Shown here piece by piece: positions 5,775 through 6,049 of a stretch of 6,049 nt of DNA (position 1 is its first letter; each line of letters starts with the position of its first letter). Source of the DNA: Planctomycetota bacterium. GTDB taxonomy: Bacteria; Planctomycetota; Phycisphaerae; WQYP01. Below the pieces are notes generated by a model that was not told the origin of the DNA, made no database searches, and saw nothing but the letters and a program-made list of their open reading frames with translations. The stretch is from assembly GCA_021826605.1 (NCBI GenBank), contig JAKAZF010000198.1, positions 1-6,049 of the forward strand, read 5' to 3'. Both the position numbers and the translations under genes were made by a program.

Positions 5775-6049
5775 TTACATCCATGTTCGCCGGCGATTCA
5801 GCAGATAAAGAAAAAACGGGCCGCCGCATAATGCCGTAATAACACCTACCGGCAGTTCCCCGTTAAAGTAAGCGCCGGTGCAGCGGACAAACGTATCCGA
5901 AACCATCAGAAATATGGCCGCCAGAAGCGGACTGGTTATAAGCAATTGTCGATGATCGGGTCCGAAAATTCCGCGACATACATGCGGACAGATCAAACCA
6001 ACAAATCCAATGGGGCCGGCCACGGTAATGGAGGCAGCGGTTGCCAAGG
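5775..6049 (-). CDS. ABC transporter permease, FecCD/BtuC family (partial, 5' end beyond the window)
   Basis: This is the C-terminal 91 codons or so of an inner-membrane importer permease of the FecCD/BtuC family, whose full members run to about 330 aa. The visible part starts in AGPIGFVGLICPHVCR, the cytoplasmic coupling-loop signature of the family, which contacts the ATPase. GPDHRQLL and two hydrophobic segments follow (around 5895-5955 and 5790-5850). The last contains GELPVGVITALCGGPFFLYL, the standard final-helix motif, and the protein ends in an Arg-rich tail (NRRRTWM). The reading frame is open through the right edge. The TTG near 6047 falls inside the conserved domain, so it is not the start. 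The gene is followed after 16 nt by its ATPase. No iron, heme or cobalamin preference can be read from this fragment. Confidence 0.93.
   Translation of the reverse strand, partial: LATAASITVAGPIGFVGLICPHVCRGIFGPDHRQLLITSPLLAAIFLMVSDTFVRCTGAYFNGELPVGVITALCGGPFFLYLLNRRRTWM

Noticed and set aside
6045..6047. TTG near the right edge as the permease start
   Set aside because: It lies within a conserved FecCD core, and only the last quarter to third of the protein is present, so the gene continues past the edge.

Overview
The window carries six protein-coding genes, all on the minus strand, so transcription runs from the high coordinates to the low ones. Base composition is mixed (about half G+C by eye) and looks even throughout. 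I see no tRNA, rRNA, CRISPR array, insertion sequence or phage gene. A succinyl-arginine (AST) catabolism cluster beside a FecCD-type importer suggests a Gram-negative-type bacterium. The aminotransferase is not of the enterobacterial AstC kind, so a lineage outside the Gammaproteobacteria (for example Planctomycetota or a deltaproteobacterial-type group) is my guess. No marker in the window settles this.

Region 1 (6049-4919) holds the end of an ABC importer operon. It contains the C-terminal third of a FecCD/BtuC-type permease, cut by the window edge, followed 16 nt later by its FecE/BtuD-type ATPase. The likely cargo is ferric siderophore, heme or cobalamin. The binding protein and any regulatory leader would lie beyond the right edge.

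Region 2 (4918-4057) is a 247-nt spacer and a single class I SAM-dependent methyltransferase. The spacer is read as the leader of that gene. It contains a possible promoter, an imperfect 11-bp-arm hairpin and a perfect 12-bp palindrome.

Region 3 (4056-17) is a compact arginine-degradation operon: a class III PLP aminotransferase, then astA (arginine N-succinyltransferase), then astD (succinylglutamate-semialdehyde dehydrogenase). The aminotransferase and astA are nearly abutting, and astA and astD overlap by 4 nt. A 147-nt spacer before the operon holds a possible promoter and a perfect 6-1-6 dyad. Order and chemistry match the first three genes of the enterobacterial astCADBE operon: AstA makes succinylarginine, the aminotransferase plausibly converts succinylornithine to the semialdehyde, and AstD oxidises that to succinylglutamate. 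AstB and AstE are needed to complete the route and are not in the window; the operon runs off the left edge just after astD, so they may follow.

I do not see a previously undescribed system. The most interesting point is that the aminotransferase in the AstC position belongs to a different branch of class III. Two start codons can be refined from ribosome-binding-site spacing.
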